A stretch of 64,000 bases of DNA from Odiellus spinosus (lineage: Eukaryota; Arthropoda; Arachnida; Opiliones; Phalangiidae): contig OY987234.1 in NCBI GenBank assembly GCA_963920705.1, positions 18,619,794 to 18,683,793 on the forward strand. Direction: 5' to 3'. Below are positions 12,801 through 25,400 of the stretch, one piece after another (positions within the stretch are counted from its first letter, which is position 1; the number at the start of each line of letters is the position of its first letter). The position numbers and the translations under genes were made by a program. The notes beneath the pieces are model-generated. The model was not told the DNA's origin. It made no database searches and was given only the letters and a program-made list of their open reading frames with translations.

Positions 12801-13850
12801 TAGATCCGCGTCAGGGGAATTATTGGTCAGAAGGGTGACTTCGCAATCGGCAATGAGGATCAAATATATAATGTATTGTGGAAGGGAATCGAAAGATATA
12901 CACGGAAGTGTACGTGTACGCTTTGAATCATTAATGTTTAGATAATCAAAATATAGCCGCGTTCGCACTTCAGGCTTCGAAACCGTTTTGGAAAGGTCAA
13001 ATTATAAAACATATTGGGGTTATCAGTGCCAAGGATCTATTTCCTCTTTACTGATCCATTCGAAATAATTTCTAGAATAATTTGTGATAACTAACGAGGA
13101 GAAATTACACCTCAATTAACGATATAATGGCTTCGGAATCCTCTTATCTTTTATGAATAATAACTTCCACGTAATTATATACTTATCTCACCGTATTTCC
13201 AAAAGATGAAGGTAAGCTTTTAAAAACAAAACGAGCATACAGTATCTTTGCAAAATCTTTAATTGAGTTGCAACCTAGGAATTTACAAAGATTCCCTTAA
13301 AAAACAGGTGTTCCAATGGAAATTTAGGCTCATGTCTAGGTTTTAACCGAGTATACCACTAATTAACCTGTTAAAATTTCTAAAAAAAAACAAAAAACAC
13401 CGAAAACCCGATCTTATTTAAGAGAAATGACGGAAACTGGAACGGGAAAAGTATACCCTTTTTCCATTTGGTCATTTGCTTAAAAGAGGTCGTTGGTACG
13501 GGGTTACGTTAGACGTCATCAATTTTTGAAAGGGGAAAAAAGAAATAATAACCGTATTCTATATCCTCCATTCTCTCCATCTCTCTCGCTTTTCGCGGAG
13601 GAGAGATTTAATACTGTCATTAGTCGACCCGGCAGATTTCCTCAAATGGTGTCTGGTCCCAAAAATAATCTTTACAAATTCTCTTTCTTTTATGTGTATG
13701 GGATTTTGGGGACTCTTAAAAGGCGAACCATTTTTCGAAAATTAGAATAAACGAGTTAACGTCACGGGGCCCGCGATCTTCTTCCTTTACGTCTTTTACT
13801 AATAGAATTAAATCGGTTCTTGGAAAATTATGAAAAATCACCCGACGAGC
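9844..13850. other. Gene-free unique sequence
   Basis: About 4 kb. It holds a 28-nt T run at 12659-12686 and AT-rich blocks near 10380-10490 and 11380-12010. The longest frame of the window lies here (12456-12968, minus strand). It is interrupted by a lysine run encoded by the poly-T tract and has no recognisable domain, so it is not called. Confidence 0.5.
12659..12686. repeat. Poly-T tract (28 nt)
   Basis: Uninterrupted T homopolymer. No retroposon body or target duplication was recognised around it. Confidence 0.85.
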
Positions 13851-13887
13851 TATAAAATATGGGCTGACTGCCGCGCCACTCTCAGTT
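13851..13887 (+). promoter_or_regulatory. Candidate core promoter (TATA + initiator)
   Basis: TATAAAAT at 13851-13858 is followed by TCAGTT at 13882-13887, a full match to the arthropod initiator TCAKTY. The putative start A at 13884 lies 33 nt after the first T of the TATA box, near the usual 30-31. The surroundings, about 13740-15100, are less AT-rich and richer in CpG than their flanks. No long open frame follows directly, so any transcript would begin with a non-coding leader or be non-coding. The basis is motif spacing only. Confidence 0.33.
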
Positions 13888-15100
13888 CATTTTGACGTCT
13901 TAAACTGCGGGCCCTTTCTTTCTCAAAGCCCTCGTCGCGCATGCCGTGAATCGAGCGTAGCGCGGATTCTATACGACCGAGATTAGGAACTTTCTACCCT
14001 TTTACACCACACCACCAGTCGCCTTTTCTCTCTGTATACGACTGATATAGATAGCTGTATAGTCAGATTCATTTCGAGGTTGCGGTAAATACGATTATAT
14101 AGACTCCCCCTATCCCAATAATTATGTTTCTCGGAGATAGATTGAAGTCTATAGCTTTCTTAGTTTCGCGAACTCAAATTGGATCTTACTACGGCTCTCG
14201 TTGGATGGTGGAAGTATAAGCTATACATAAACTCAGGATATATGGGAATAGGCGGTGCTAAATCTCACGAGATGATGCTAGACTCATTCCATGAAGATCT
14301 CTATAATAGAGGGTCTACGCGGACAGTTCCCTTCATGTTGCTAAAACCGAATGAAAGAAAGGGGATGAGATCTTCACTTTGTTCGACCTCCCATCTTGAA
14401 TAGAATTCAAACTGTGTAACGTCCGAATCTATTTGATTTTTCAGCACGTACAAAGATAGGCCCCGTATCTATCTTATTGATTTAAAATCACGGAGATATA
14501 GTTAACTCTACTTAAACTTAAATTGAATGCTCCCATTTATTCTTTGTGATTCGTTCGTGAAACAATATGTAATTGAGCAATATTATACAGGGTTCGCTTT
14601 ATTGATAATTTCACTCTCGCGCCTGCTTCCAATCGAATTCAATTTTGCATCTTATCCAAGCCGCATCCTCTTATATTAACCTCTTCTCTATATCCAATCC
14701 TCTTGCCTCTTTTGACCAAACAGAGCCGCGCGTGTAATTTAATGAGAGGAACATTGACTACGGTTACACGAGAGCTCGAAGAGCGCTTTATCGGAAGGCG
14801 CTTTTGCCGAGGTTCGAACGCTCGTGTAATGGCGCTCACTGGCCGTCTAAATAGGCTCCGAACAATATATGGTTACTGTAATCAAAGGCGGACCTTGTTT
14901 TACTTGTCATTGAGATTGGAGTCGACTGACACGAGGGTTACGCGCGGACGGTGTAAGTTAGCTAGGCGTTGTATAATAAGGTACCCTATATGTAAGTTTC
15001 CTCTTTACCACGAGCAGGGCCTTTCGTAATTGAATTGGATCGGGCTTGTCCTTCGCGTTTGCCATTTTCTCTTGTTTTAACCGTTACTCGGGGGCTGTCA
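13888..15100. other. CpG-rich stretch, no gene called
   Basis: More GC- and CpG-rich than its surroundings. It contains open frames of 74 aa (14179-14403), 108 aa (14703-15029) and an overlapping 66 aa minus-strand frame, none with a recognisable domain. The elevated GC itself lowers stop-codon frequency, so these frames are weak evidence. It could be a leader or first exon of a transcript from the TATA/initiator pair just upstream. Confidence 0.35.
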
Positions 15101-15328
15101 ATACTATATAGAGATTGCGTGTGCCAGCTAGATATACGGTTTTCATAGGCGATGCTTACAAAGGTTTTATATTTACATGTAGAGAATATATAAGAATGTA
15201 TTCAAATTTGCGTCTTATCTCTTCCTCTTACGTCTTAGACCTCATTGACTCGAGATTTAAAGGGCGTCAGAAAAAGACCAGCGTATAAATAAAATAATAT
15301 TGCGTGTACATTTTAGCATTCCCAACAA

Positions 15329-15342
15329 ACAGACAGACAGAC
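15329..15342. repeat. ACAG microsatellite
   Basis: Three and a half tandem ACAG units. Confidence 0.7.
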
Positions 15343-18300
15343 GTACCTAGATAATTATATATTTTGATTTATTTTGGTTAAGAAGTTAAGTGAATTTAAT
15401 TAAATTTTATGGGACCTATTTCCTTACAAAAATGGCACTTAGACTCTCCTTTCTCATTGGCCCGTTTTTATGTACAGTAAATGCTAATGGAGGTTTTGGG
15501 AGGATGCCTCTACGCTACGTAATTGAATTGATTTGGATTTAAGTTAGATCTTTAGCTTGGCAAAAATATAATTATTAAGATTAAATTTTGATTTAAAAAC
15601 ATAATTTTATTTTTCAACCAACCTTTAATTAGTTTATCTTATAATTTAATTCTTTAAAAGGACGGAGTAAGCTCGACATTTTATTCCCTCCTTCTTTTGT
15701 GGCGATTCGAGCTCTTTTGAAACATCGAAGCTTAAACCCTGTCATGTTATTCTTCCCCTTTTAAAAGGCGGATCAAATAAATCTATGGGGAAACAAAATA
15801 GGATTATCACTCTATAGTAAGGTTGCTTTCATTATAACCGTTAGTTTTGGTACATTTTCCCTCGCTTGAAAAGAAAGCGCGTTTAGTCTGATGTTTTGTT
15901 TAAGTTATAGTTCTTTTATTTTGTGAGAATATCACAAAATCTGGAAAGCTGTTGATATTACAGTATAAATTAATTTGTTTAGTAAGGATTAGTTCGGGGT
16001 GATTTTAACGAAACAAAAGGAGCCGGTTGGAATATTTTGTTATAATTAATAATATGGAAGCGCAGCCAAAATATTAACAACAATTAATTTTGTTTTATGC
16101 TTAATAATGTAGAAAAGCTTACATTAACAATTTTCCAAACATCTTAGTTATAAATAAAACTCCATTAATATTCCAGCATTTTCTAATAAAATTTATATTC
16201 TATGAAAGCGATAGCTTTCAAGTTATGGACTGACAATCAAGTGTAATGCTGTTTCATTTTCCTTAAAAACGTTCAGTCATTATCCAATCAGATTGCTCCA
16301 TTTCGCCATTGAAATAACATTAATATGATTCGGGGCATGGAAGTGCAAATTCAAAATTAAGAGTTTTGCCCCACCGGAATTTTTAAGGGAGGGAAAAATC
16401 GCTACACCTTGATTAAGGTCACTTGGAGTGTGTTTTCTGATTGAACTATATCAAACAAAATGACTAAATATTGCAACATCAATAGTACGTGTTGCGTATA
16501 AAGATTTTGTAGAATTATATTCACAGTCTAACAAGAGTAAACTCGCTTTATTGATTGGAAGTTAAATTTATTCAACAATTCTATAGGATATAGGAAGTAA
16601 AAATGACAATGGAGAGGCGTTTTCTGTATACTTATTTTTCTGAACGTGACTTCAAAGTTAAAACAATCCCGAGTTAACCGATTTAATTTCGTAAATGAGA
16701 AAATATCCAATATTAGTAACGAGAGAGGGAGTGAGTTTATATTGCAACTAAAACGAAAAGAATATAGGACACGCACCTTGATAAATTCCTAAAAAAAAAA
16801 AGTTGGCGCTCTTGTCCATTTTTGTCACTCTTTTAGACATACAGTTTCCACACCCTTCTCTCTATCACATTCACGACCTAAAATTATTTTATAAATAAAA
16901 GTCTTGGAGTTCATGTGTTCAAAAACGTTGTGCACATGAGTTCCTAGTGCTATAACGATGGCAATTCAGTGAAAACCTATAGCGAAAAGATGTTTAAAAG
17001 GGTTTGGAAAGGGTGCATGGAATTTCATATCTTTAAAATAGTCGCTATTTTAATAATAGGAATGTCTAAATTTATATTTTACAAAATATTTTTCGGGTGT
17101 ATTGTCTCGGAAGGGTTAGTTTCATATTTTAAATCCAAAATGAAATAACTTAAAATTGATTTTAATTTATTATTAACGTGACTTTATTCGAAATTATAAT
17201 TTTATTTTTTATTTTTTTCCTTTGTGTAAAAACGCCATCATTCCCTAAATTAACAAATTCCCACGTTTCAACGCTGGCTAGATTATTTTATTTTTTAATT
17301 GCTAATGGAAACGAAGCTTAAGTGTTTAAACTCAGCTCAACTCGTTTGTAAATTTGGTAGACTTTGATAATTTCCCCCCACTTTTCTAGTTAGTTCCACC
17401 TAGTTGAATTTGTCTCTCATTCGTTTACCTAATATATAAAACGAGACAGTTACCGTCCCCCTCTGTTCAACTTATTTGAGACAATGAAATGATAAAGGTG
17501 AAAAATGCAAGCAGGCGGGTAGTTATTAAGTTTCCTTTCCCAGTTTAGAAAGCGTTGCTTCGTGTATGTTTAACGTACTTACTGTATAAATAGTTTCAGA
17601 ATTAAATGGTGTATAGTTTTTATGGAATAGAGGGCGCGCCATATGGCGCCCAGGGAGCGTCTCTTGAAATATGAATATAGGACAGGGAGGAAGACCGAGT
17701 GTCATGGTCACGTAATAGGCGTTTCGTTCGGACGTGAGGTCACGTGGTAACCGGGACAAAAACGTGATGACATTTCATTTGGATTTCTTATTTCGGCTTT
17801 TGTCTTTTTTTTTTTGCCTTAAACGAATCATACCATGACTTAACGAAAAAAATTACCAACCAAGCAATATATTTTTAGCTTATATTTATTGCCAAAGTTA
17901 ACAACCAGTTGTATTTGATAATATTTTTCCATAGCTATCCCATACAATTAATTAGAACAATAGTTCCAAGGTTGATAGAATAATCTTAAATGGTATTAAC
18001 TATGCTTTATATTTATTTCGTTATCGGACCTTTGCGTATTTCTTTGTTAGAACCATTTTTATAAGCCCCAAACTACTCTTTTCTTATAATTTATTATTTA
18101 TTCGCCTTTTTAGGAGATTTTATATCTATTTTTGTTAGAATCAGGTTGAAATTTCATTGAGTAGTGTTTATTTCTAATCCGTAAGAAGCCTAGCTTTGTA
18201 CTCGTTGTAACTTCGAACTGATACCGATTGCGTATACCCTTTTAGAAAACACTTAAATAACCATTATGTGTGGTATAATAACGTTCTTATAACCATTACC

Positions 18301-19637
18301 TCAACTTAAGAACGGCTAAGAACCGATAAACAAAAAAAAGCAAGAGAAAACAATTTTTCTTAGTCGTAACTCTACGTTTAAAGTAATGGTTTTCTCATTC
18401 AGATTAGGTACAATTCCAAACCTAATTTATTCTATTTTTCTTTCGATTCAAGCCAGTACAATCTTATTACTTCTTATTTTCTGATGTGCTGATGTTGTCG
18501 AGGTCTTTATTGGTCCAGAATATACCTTGCTAAGTGTAGTACAATGTATCAAACCACGCGTACCAGCTTAATTGAATTTACTTATATAAAGTGGTGTGAA
18601 ATATTGGTTTTATTTAATTTTAATATCAAAGATCTGATATTTTAAGGTTAGATTCTAAACAAATTTATAGATAGTCATACTATAGAGGCTCAACGATGGA
18701 TTTATGAGCTCTTAGATTGCTTTCGCGCTGTCTCCTTAGTGAAAGTACTTAATCCAAAAATTATCTCCTTTTTTTTGTGGGAGAAATTAAATTTCTTTCA
18801 AAATGCGTGCTTTTGGAGCTACTCAAAAATGTGTCAAGGTGAATTTTTGAAATTTTGAATACGTGTTTTAAATAACATGGAAAGTTTTAAATAGGGATAA
18901 AATATTTGATGATAAAGTGGATAAAATATTAGTAGTTTTCGTTTAACTTTCATAGCGAACTGAGGTTCTATTTGGAATTTTGCCAAATTTTTGCTCGATA
19001 ATCTCCAAATCAATTTCACTTCAGGTGATGGTACCCAAAATCACAAGACCAGAATAGCCGCGATGCATGATTGTAAAGATTATGAATCCTAGTCACGCCA
19101 TCCATAGCCCCAAAACTGTATATATTTATACATATATAAAAAACATTTTTATTTACGCGATAACCTCTCTTGATATTCCTTTTATGCTTTATCGTTTCTA
19201 GCGTCTATCTAAGGTCAGCATGTACAAAGCAACGCTACCCTTTAACTTTTAATAAGATTTGTTTAGTTCTAAAGGAGCTTAGCTTTGCGTGTACTGACAA
19301 ATGAAGGTGTTATAGAATATACCATGTCCTCGATTTATTTGAAGCAACGGGATAGAAAGTTGTAAGGGTGGATTTCTTAAAGAGAGGTTGAAAATTACAA
19401 AAAATATTTAATATTCAAATTTTATTGTTAAATAATAAATTGAACCTTGAGAATTATAGGCATCGATTGAAATGACTCTTAAGAACACGAAAGAGGGTCA
19501 AATATTTAGTTATTTCCAACAAAAATAATTTGACTACTTATACCCTGCCGTCCCTGGACGTAATTTGTAGCGAAAAGATGAGCTTTTCAAAATAGACAAA
19601 TTAAACTAGTCTTATATTTTAATTAAACAACAGAGAG

Positions 19638-19742
19638 GTTAAGAAATCGTACGAAAACGTGCGATTACGTGAAGATAATGTTATATTATCATCTCGTAGG
19701 TTACGTCACGTACGCGTACGCGTTTTCGAATGATATCTCAAC
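19638..19742. repeat. Imperfect inverted repeat
   Basis: GTTAAGAAATCGTACGAAAACG on the left matches the complement of CGTTTTCGAATGATATCTCAAC on the right at about 17 of 22 positions. The apex is near GATAATGTTATATTATC. No target duplication was found. This may be a decayed palindromic element. Confidence 0.35.
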
Positions 19743-22438
19743 GTGTTCAATAAAACCCCGCAACCGTTCTCGAAATCCCGTCACAGAGTCTAAATTTACG
19801 AATCTCTGGACTAAATCCGTCTTCCCTCCTATTCCTATAGTTTAATTGTCTTCATTTCCTGGTTAGTATTTTAAAAATCCAATAAGTGTCACGTGATTTT
19901 CCTTTAACACTCTTCTTTCACGCGAGCTCCTACCCAATTGTACTCTTTCCCCCAACGTGTCTTATAGTTGCTTCAAATATAAGTTGAACGGTGATATAGT
20001 CATTGTTTAGCCTCTATAAGCAGACTGTAAAAGTGCGCGAGAGCTGTTTGGATCGCCATTTGAATGTATTTTCTCTCAGCCCGTTTCCATCCGTCCGTAG
20101 TTACGTCAGGGATCAAAGGGCGCAGGCGCCAATCGAAACTTTTTAGCCGCGAGCTGGAATACTCCCTAAATTATAAACCTGGGACTGCGGCAAGCTGGGA
20201 ATAAGGTCACCTTTTTATCGTTATATATACGTATATAGCTTTATTACGTTACACCATTGATTCTTTAAAAATGCTCCCATTTTCTATAAAGTAGGCTTAA
20301 CGCGTTAAAAATAGCGTAAACGCAATCGCGTTTTATTCTGAAAATTGTAAAATTTCCAAATTATTTCCTTCTACTTTGTCAGTATTTTCGTTTGATTATT
20401 TAACTCTAGACGATTTAAGAACGAGAAAAAATTGCCAAATTACTAATTAGTTTCGTGTATTCCAAAACTCTATGACTTAGATTTCTAATATAGTGAAACT
20501 AATTGCGCCTCAAATTGTTATTTATACGTGTTTACTTAAAATTTCAAGAATATATTTGGTAAATTGTTTATGTAAGCTTTTCTAATCTAAACAAAGCTAA
20601 AATGTGGTCAAAATTTTGGCTACACTTTCGTAATTATTAATTCAAACAAAATATTTTCACCAGGCCCCTTTTGTTTCGTTAAAATCAGTAAACCAGAGAC
20701 TCCATAATTAATTTTAAAATAACATCGTCTTATATAAATTCCAAAATTGAAATCTTCGTTATCGTAAATCATTGTTGTTCGTCTGTTAATACATTTTATT
20801 TAAGCCCATCTCATTCAATCCCACCGTTAGCTCTTATTACTCCCAACACCAATTAAAATTCCTTGACGATACGGCTGGACATATATATAATGACTTATTT
20901 ACTATCATTATTATAACGGCACCATAAAAATATTCAAGTTTATTAACTGTTTTAGGCTATACTACCTAGCTAGAAGTCTATAGAAACTTTTGGACGAATA
21001 AAAATGTAACATCTTTCATATACTTCCATTCTATTCCCCTTTAATCGCGTGGGCTTAGAATATATTTACTTAAAAACCTTACTTCCCCCAAAAGTAAATG
21101 GTTTTTGAAAAGTTTTTAGTACCGTGGGTGTATTCAGTAGCAGATGATGTTTGGTATATAACGAGCTCGAAAACTGCAGCTAGGTATGTGGAATTCCTAT
21201 TAAAAAGTTTTCCCTTTTTAATGGGACCCAGGTTTTTTTTCCTTCATAAGCTCGTGCTCTTCGTTAGGCATGGTGGTATTAAAGTTACGCAATGTAAAAC
21301 CTCTACTCCGTATATTTGTAGATTTTTTTTTGGATCGCAAATACGCGTGTATTCAGAATCTTGTTTGGGTTAGAAAAAAAATAAGCATATCGGATGTTGA
21401 TATATTAAACAACGATCTTATGTAAAAACGTTGAAAGTTTTGACTTATAAGGTACTGGACCGAAGTTTAAAGTCCAGCGTATTATAGATTGTATAGTTTG
21501 TGAATAGCATACTTTCTTATCCATTAAAGTCCGTTCAGACTACGTGAAAGTACTCTATAATCGTCGGTCGAGACGATGTTTTCGTGTCAATCGCTGTTAT
21601 TCTGACACGTATCAGACGACAGAAAAGAGGCATGAACCTGTATAATATAATTTTCATAGTAAACAGACACCATTTAGAATACGCCCAACGAAATATCATA
21701 TTTTGGCGCAAATTTTATGTCTCTATCGGCGCAAACATAGCGAAGGAACCGACGTATAATTCAAGGGGCTTCACGTAATCGGTGTTTAAGTTTGTAGCTT
21801 TGACTGTACTAAAATGATTACGTATTTAATCTTACCGAAGGCTGTAGTCACTTAGACACTCTCATAATCGGTGTACAGATTTTACGTAAGTGGTTACACC
21901 CCTAGTCTGAACGTGGCTCTTACTTAGCGAAGGTTTTAAATTTTCAAATAGATTCCCCCCACTTCTTTTCTCCCCTGTTTTCTACTTCAACTCTATCCCT
22001 TTTGTGAACTTTTACTCTTCTATATAGGAGCGGTGATTGTCTCGCGGAAGGTTTTTGAAAATCGCTCGACCATACTTTTCGGAAGAGCTTAGTTTTCTTT
22101 CTATATGTTTTAAAGTAAAGAAAGTCCTAGCTTTTCGGTATATATTGGTAGGTGTACATCTTCCTTCCTATAGAACGCCTAGCTCGCACGCTTCGAAAGT
22201 TTGCAGCGCGGATACGAGCGGTTTTTCTTTTCTTACATTTTATGCCGGCCCACTCCCGTTTCAAATATATCGATTTTTAAAAGGTTTTGCATTCGAATCT
22301 GAAAAACACGACGATATATTTTAATATTTAAATCACTAGGCCTTATTTTCATAGTCTAATACTTCGGGAATATTTTTGGAATACAGTTTCCTTAGACGAT
22401 TTTTGTTGTAGTCGAAGTAAACCCGTAAACCTTTTGCC

Positions 22439-22496
22439 CCTGCAAGTGAGTTTCTCTCTGAGCACCGAAGCGCTAAGAATGAAACACTTCTACAGG
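22439..22496 (+). repeat. 58-bp dispersed repeat, copy 3
   Basis: Starts CCTGCAAGTGAG and ends GAAACACTTCTACAGG, again exactly 58 bp. It shares CTCTGAGCACCGAAG with copy 4 with one difference. Solitary, with no obvious flanking duplication. Confidence 0.6.
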
Positions 22497-25400
22497 CGTT
22501 GACCAAAAATATATAATAGTAATAATATACCTCGTTGTATTTAAAGGGAGAGTGGAAATGAAAATCAACGGATTTTTATAGATTCTGCTACTTAATTTAA
22601 GTAGCGAGGTTTATTTTGTAGCCGTTCAAATTACACCCCTTCGAAACGAAACAGAACCCCTAATTAGGGGAGCTCAGAAACGATATTGGTAGTGAATTAA
22701 TTAAAAGTAGTCTCTGACGTTTGATTTAGGATTTCACTGGGCCAAGGATTGGCGTCTTTTGATTAGTCGTAGGGACTTCTTTTAATTCAGCGCCAAAATC
22801 TAAATATATTTTGATTTTATTTGTAGAATTCAGAAACTTTTTCCGAAGATTTTAATTCAAATTTTTAGTATTTAGTATAATCTTTAAAAAATCATTCACT
22901 TTTTCATTTCATCCGTCCTTTAAGTTAACGAATATTTAAGCCTTAGTCTGTTGGTTTGTAGAGATTTTATGACTGTTCACCTATCATATATTTGTCTCGG
23001 GGAGAAGCTCCGATTATATACAGACACATGGTTGTACCGCATCAGAGGCCGTATGAACCCGAGTCCTTTTTAAAAGATTTACTGGTGATATTTTTCTACG
23101 GTCGTATTATACCGTATATAAATTTAATTTCTCCTCATCTTTTTTAAACTCGAACGCTATAAAGTGGCCCGCTTTATTTCAAATTCAGTTGGGAGTTTTA
23201 ATCTTTTTCGTATATATGAAATATCCTAGCTTGAAAACGGAAGAGAGTGGGAGGGAGTGTAAAAGATCGAAAGGTATTTCATAATTTTCAAAACGCCGCG
23301 GCGCGCGACAGCTTGGCTGGCTATCAGAGACACCTGCTGTCGAATATTTCAAACTCGAATCCCACCCACGCCTTCTCCCGAAAAGCTCGCCCACCATCTG
23401 AAACTCGTCTTTTCCTTCTTTCCTTATATTCGTACACGCCCCCATCGCGCCTATACGTTTTAATCAAAAGATACCTAAAATAAAGGCAATATCCCCCAGC
23501 TTTAAAACATGTATTTTTACCTTAATTGAACTGTCTAAACCTCTCCGTCCATCGAAACTAACGTTTGAATTTTTTTTTAAGGAGATTAAACTTTTATTGG
23601 TAATGGTGACATTCGTACCATGATTTAGACTTTAGTGAAAAGCGAAAATTAACGTGGAAAAATCACGAAAGCAAGAATTGCTAGGAAATATTTCTGCTAG
23701 GGTTGCCGGGCGATAGTAAAGTGCAGTATCCCATTCACTCGGAGGGACCAGATTTCTCTCTGACTACTTAACAAATTTTTTTAATTAGTAATTAGTGTTA
23801 ATTACTTCACGAAAATGTAGAGATTGGAAACTCGGTTCCTTGAATTTCTGGTGCGAACAAGACCAAATAATTACTAACATTTCTCTAATGATTTAGATTA
23901 TTCCAATTTTTAGTGTCTCGTCATAAATCTTCGTAATAACTTTATCGCAACAACAACGTCAGTTTATGAAAGTTTAATTTCTCCGAATATACCCTCCGTT
24001 TTTAATCTGTTATATAACTGTGCTCGGTAAATTACTTTCTTTCGCGAATGCTGAAGTTTAAAAGTTCTATCGCCATTTATACGCTCTCGATTTTCAATTA
24101 GGTAAATTGGCGATAAGTATCCAGCCGCGGGGAATTAACTAGCCTCCCCCCGTTCCTTGTTTAGATATTGTATAATTTTTAATTCATAATCCGTCTATAG
24201 GGATGATTTACGGCGCATAGTTTTGAAATTGGGAGGCCTCTCGAGGCGATAGTGATATCGCCATCCCTTAGTTGGAATTTAATAATAAGATTTCAATGTA
24301 TATAATGATGTTCCCCTTAAATCCTTACTATACGAAACCGTGTGGAAATAATGGAGATAAAGGTTCGCGCTACGCTGAAATTTCGCGCTGATTCGAGGTA
24401 TGGATATATCTAGGTAACCAGAAGGGGGCTGGAACTCATTGGCTGCCTAATAACGCGTGCGCCAAACTATATAGGCAATTACCTAAGTAGGAGAAAACAA
24501 GGCTCCTAATTTAGCCCGATGCCTTGATGATTTAGGGCGACCTGGCCAGCCTACGTATATACGTATACAGACTGATCATTAGTATTGTATCGCTAGTGGG
24601 GAACCACCGCTAGCTTTCCCTCCATCCTACGAATTGATGGTTAGATAACGATGACGGCCACCACACCATATACACCATCTCCCATTTATATATACCTCGC
24701 TTTGCCCCTTTATACAATTGCCAGCGAAACGTCTTTGCGGAGTTATGGAAACGGTATATATCCAGCCTTTTCCCTGTTACGAATTAACTTTGAGTTCATT
24801 GACGCCTCTCATTTCTCTCCATCACTTTCAAAGACAAAACTATAAGCTATTTTCCATCCCTTTTCAATTTACCATCAATTATTCGATAGATTTCAAAATG
24901 AGTATTTATTTCCTTATATTTGAGTGCAAGATAATTGTAAGTTTGGCAAAAATTAAGTTCAATTAAGTGTGAAAACAAATATCAAGTTTTAAATACATTT
25001 AAACAAAAATTTAGGTTCAGAATTTTGATTTGTCACGAAACTTTTAAAGAGCTCAGTAATGCCAATTTCCATTAGCAGGTACTTAGAGTAATCCTTTACT
25101 TCGATTTTCTCAAATTCCCGGTTTTCGTCGAAATTGGGAAAGATCCTCGAATTTCAACGGGGCCATATGGAATCGAAACTGCAGACTGGAATTACGGTGC
25201 GGAATGAAGGAAGCCAAGATTGTACTAGCGATTAGCTTTCGAAATTAGGCTTAGTTGAAGGGATGGGACTAAAGATTCTTGCGTTTTCTACCCCTTTGTT
25301 CTCGTCCATCTTTATCGCTATCAGTCGGCGTATTAAAATTCGCTGGAATGGAAGGACTATAATTTACTGGAGGGAAATATAGTTATGGAAGCCAGGGGAA

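Larger units (their letters stand above)
15101..22438. other. Gene-free unique sequence
   Basis: About 7.3 kb with no recognised gene or dispersed repeat. It holds a short ACAG microsatellite (15329-15342), a GGCGCGCCATATGGCGCC-type palindromic patch near 17633-17653, an imperfect inverted repeat at about 19638-19742, a CpG-rich block near 20030-20170 and a possible degenerate inverted-terminal element at about 21530-21915 (ends GTTCAGACTA / TAGTCTGAAC). Confidence 0.45.

Noticed and set aside
12456..12968. 170-codon minus-strand open frame
   Set aside because: It is the longest frame, but it contains a lysine run encoded by a poly-T tract and has no recognisable domain or start context.
14805..14825. 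GGTTCGAACGC, possible tRNA B box
   Set aside because: No A box at the right distance and no cloverleaf can be drawn. GTTCGATTCC at about 683 fails the same test.
22538..22556. TTTAAAGGGAGAGTG as a family D end (also the inverse near 34540)
   Set aside because: Similarity to family D stops after about 10 bp and neither site has a partner end.
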